DNA of 5,013 nucleotides from Candidatus Woesearchaeota archaeon (GTDB lineage: Archaea > Nanobdellota > Nanobdellia > Woesearchaeales > B29-G15). The notes beneath the pieces were generated by a model that was given only the letters and a program-made list of their open reading frames with translations, had not been told where the DNA came from and did not search any database. The stretch's first letter is position 1; every line of letters begins with the position of its first letter. The DNA lies in assembly GCA_003650585.1 (NCBI GenBank), contig QMQS01000073.1, forward strand, positions 1 through 5,013, read 5' to 3'. Positions 4,303-5,013 of the stretch are shown one piece after another. Made by a program: the position numbers and the translations under genes.

Positions 4303-5013
4303 ATGTTGACTGCCCTAATTATTGCCTTTGTTATTCTATTCGGATTGATAACCTCTTATGAAGATTACTCAAAAAACAGGATTAGGAATAGATGGATTCT
4401 CTTGGCTTTGGGGTTTGGGTTTGTACTGACCCTCACAATGGGTTTGGGTATAAAGACCACAGAAGTAACCCAAATGGAGTTTCCATTCATTGCTGAATGC
4501 TTTCTCAATGCAGTGTTTGCATTCTTGTTCGGGTATCTGTTGTGGTATATAGGGTTGTGGAGTGCTGGGGACGCGAAGCTTTTCTTGGCTTATGCTTTTA
4601 TTATACCCCCCACATTCTATACAACTGGTTACCTCATGCATTTCCCTGCATTCACGCTTTTGGTGAATACTTTTGCTCCATTTTTGTTATTTTTCTTTGG
4701 GTATTACTTTATAAAATCAGGAAAGCTGCTGGACCTCAAGCTACTAAAAGGTTTGCTCAGGTTTAGGTTGATTATGAGTCTGGCTCTGTTTGTGTTTGGG
4801 TTCTCATGGCTAGTTGAGATGTTGTTCAGTCTTCTGAGGATACCCCTAAACTTTTTCCTTCTGGTTGTTACACTATTTGTTATAATCCTAGGAGCAAGCA
4901 GATTTCTTAAATTTAAACTTACAGCACTCAGCGTTGTGTTAAGTGTACTTCGATTAATTTTTGATTCCCAAAGAGTTTGCTCTAGTGGGTTCCTTCTAAA
5001 CTTTGTATTGATA
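4303..5013 (+). CDS. Archaeal prepilin peptidase (A24 aspartyl family), 3'-truncated by window edge
   Basis: A membrane-embedded aspartyl protease that removes class III leaders from pilins on the cytoplasmic side, analogous to EppA, PibD and FlaK. Seen: 237 codons, open to the window end. The first catalytic aspartate is D21 in EDYSKNRIRN, which keeps the D-x5-I-x-N pattern of this family. The second is D90 in WSAGDAKLF, corresponding to the GxGD motif but with serine in place of the first glycine. Hydrophobic segments lie at about 3-18, 30-47, 64-85, 92-106, 117-138, 157-175, 180-200 and 207-222. The last ones form an extension beyond the peptidase core and continue past the edge. The gene follows three pilin-like genes with 2 bp spacing, so substrate and enzyme are co-expressed. 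EppA-like specificity is favoured because every local substrate has Q at +1. That specificity is inference. Confidence 0.88.
   Translation, partial: MLTALIIAFVILFGLITSYEDYSKNRIRNRWILLALGFGFVLTLTMGLGIKTTEVTQMEFPFIAECFLNAVFAFLFGYLLWYIGLWSAGDAKLFLAYAFIIPPTFYTTGYLMHFPAFTLLVNTFAPFLLFFFGYYFIKSGKLLDLKLLKGLLRFRLIMSLALFVFGFSWLVEMLFSLLRIPLNFFLLVVTLFVIILGASRFLKFKLTALSVVLSVLRLIFDSQRVCSSGFLLNFVLI

Noticed and set aside
4369..4766. Open frames on both strands overlapping the prepilin peptidase (including cysteine-rich segments)
   Set aside because: Both overlap the peptidase frame, which carries both catalytic aspartates and regular membrane segments; the cysteine-rich look is a by-product of codons read in another frame.
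1..5013. CRISPR array, tRNA/rRNA gene, transposon or integrase site
   Set aside because: No regularly spaced repeats, cloverleaf-like segments, terminal inverted repeats or transposase motifs were found on either strand.

Overview
The window reads as archaeal chromosome. Genes are preceded by archaeal TATA elements rather than bacterial -35/-10 promoters. Five small proteins carry the archaeal class III (type IV prepilin) signal peptide with glutamine at +1, and they sit beside a membrane-embedded aspartyl prepilin peptidase. The N-terminal pattern RAQAAMEFL.TYGWAILVV and the three-gene minor-pilin cluster resemble what I recall from DPANN archaea (Diapherotrites, Aenigmarchaeota, Woesearchaeota and similar groups). 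The exact lineage cannot be fixed from this sequence.

Layout: (1) 1-1065, minus strand, a branched-chain amino-acid aminotransferase of the type II class, cut at its C-terminus by the window edge. (2) 1066-1179, a divergent promoter region with a TATA element for each direction and an inverted repeat near the predicted aminotransferase transcription start. (3) 1180-1677, plus strand, a four-cysteine pilin. (4) 1680-2327, minus strand, an endonuclease III-family DNA glycosylase/AP lyase, convergent with the first pilin and only 2 bp from it. (5) 2328-2444, a second divergent promoter region. (6) 2445-2966, plus strand, a second four-cysteine pilin paralogous to the first. (7) 3013-5013, a tightly packed plus-strand operon: three different pilin-like proteins joined by ATGA stop/start overlaps, then a prepilin peptidase that runs off the right edge.

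How the parts fit: the two four-cysteine proteins look like candidate structural pilins, each with its own promoter. The operon supplies three divergent, probably minor or priming, pilin-like subunits and the peptidase that would cleave all of the leaders before assembly. No assembly ATPase (PilB/TadA type) or TadC-like platform protein lies in the window; they should be downstream or elsewhere. The aminotransferase and the glycosylase are housekeeping genes with no evident functional link to the pilus.

No rRNA, tRNA, CRISPR array, insertion sequence or transposase was seen. No gene-free stretch exceeds about 120 bp.
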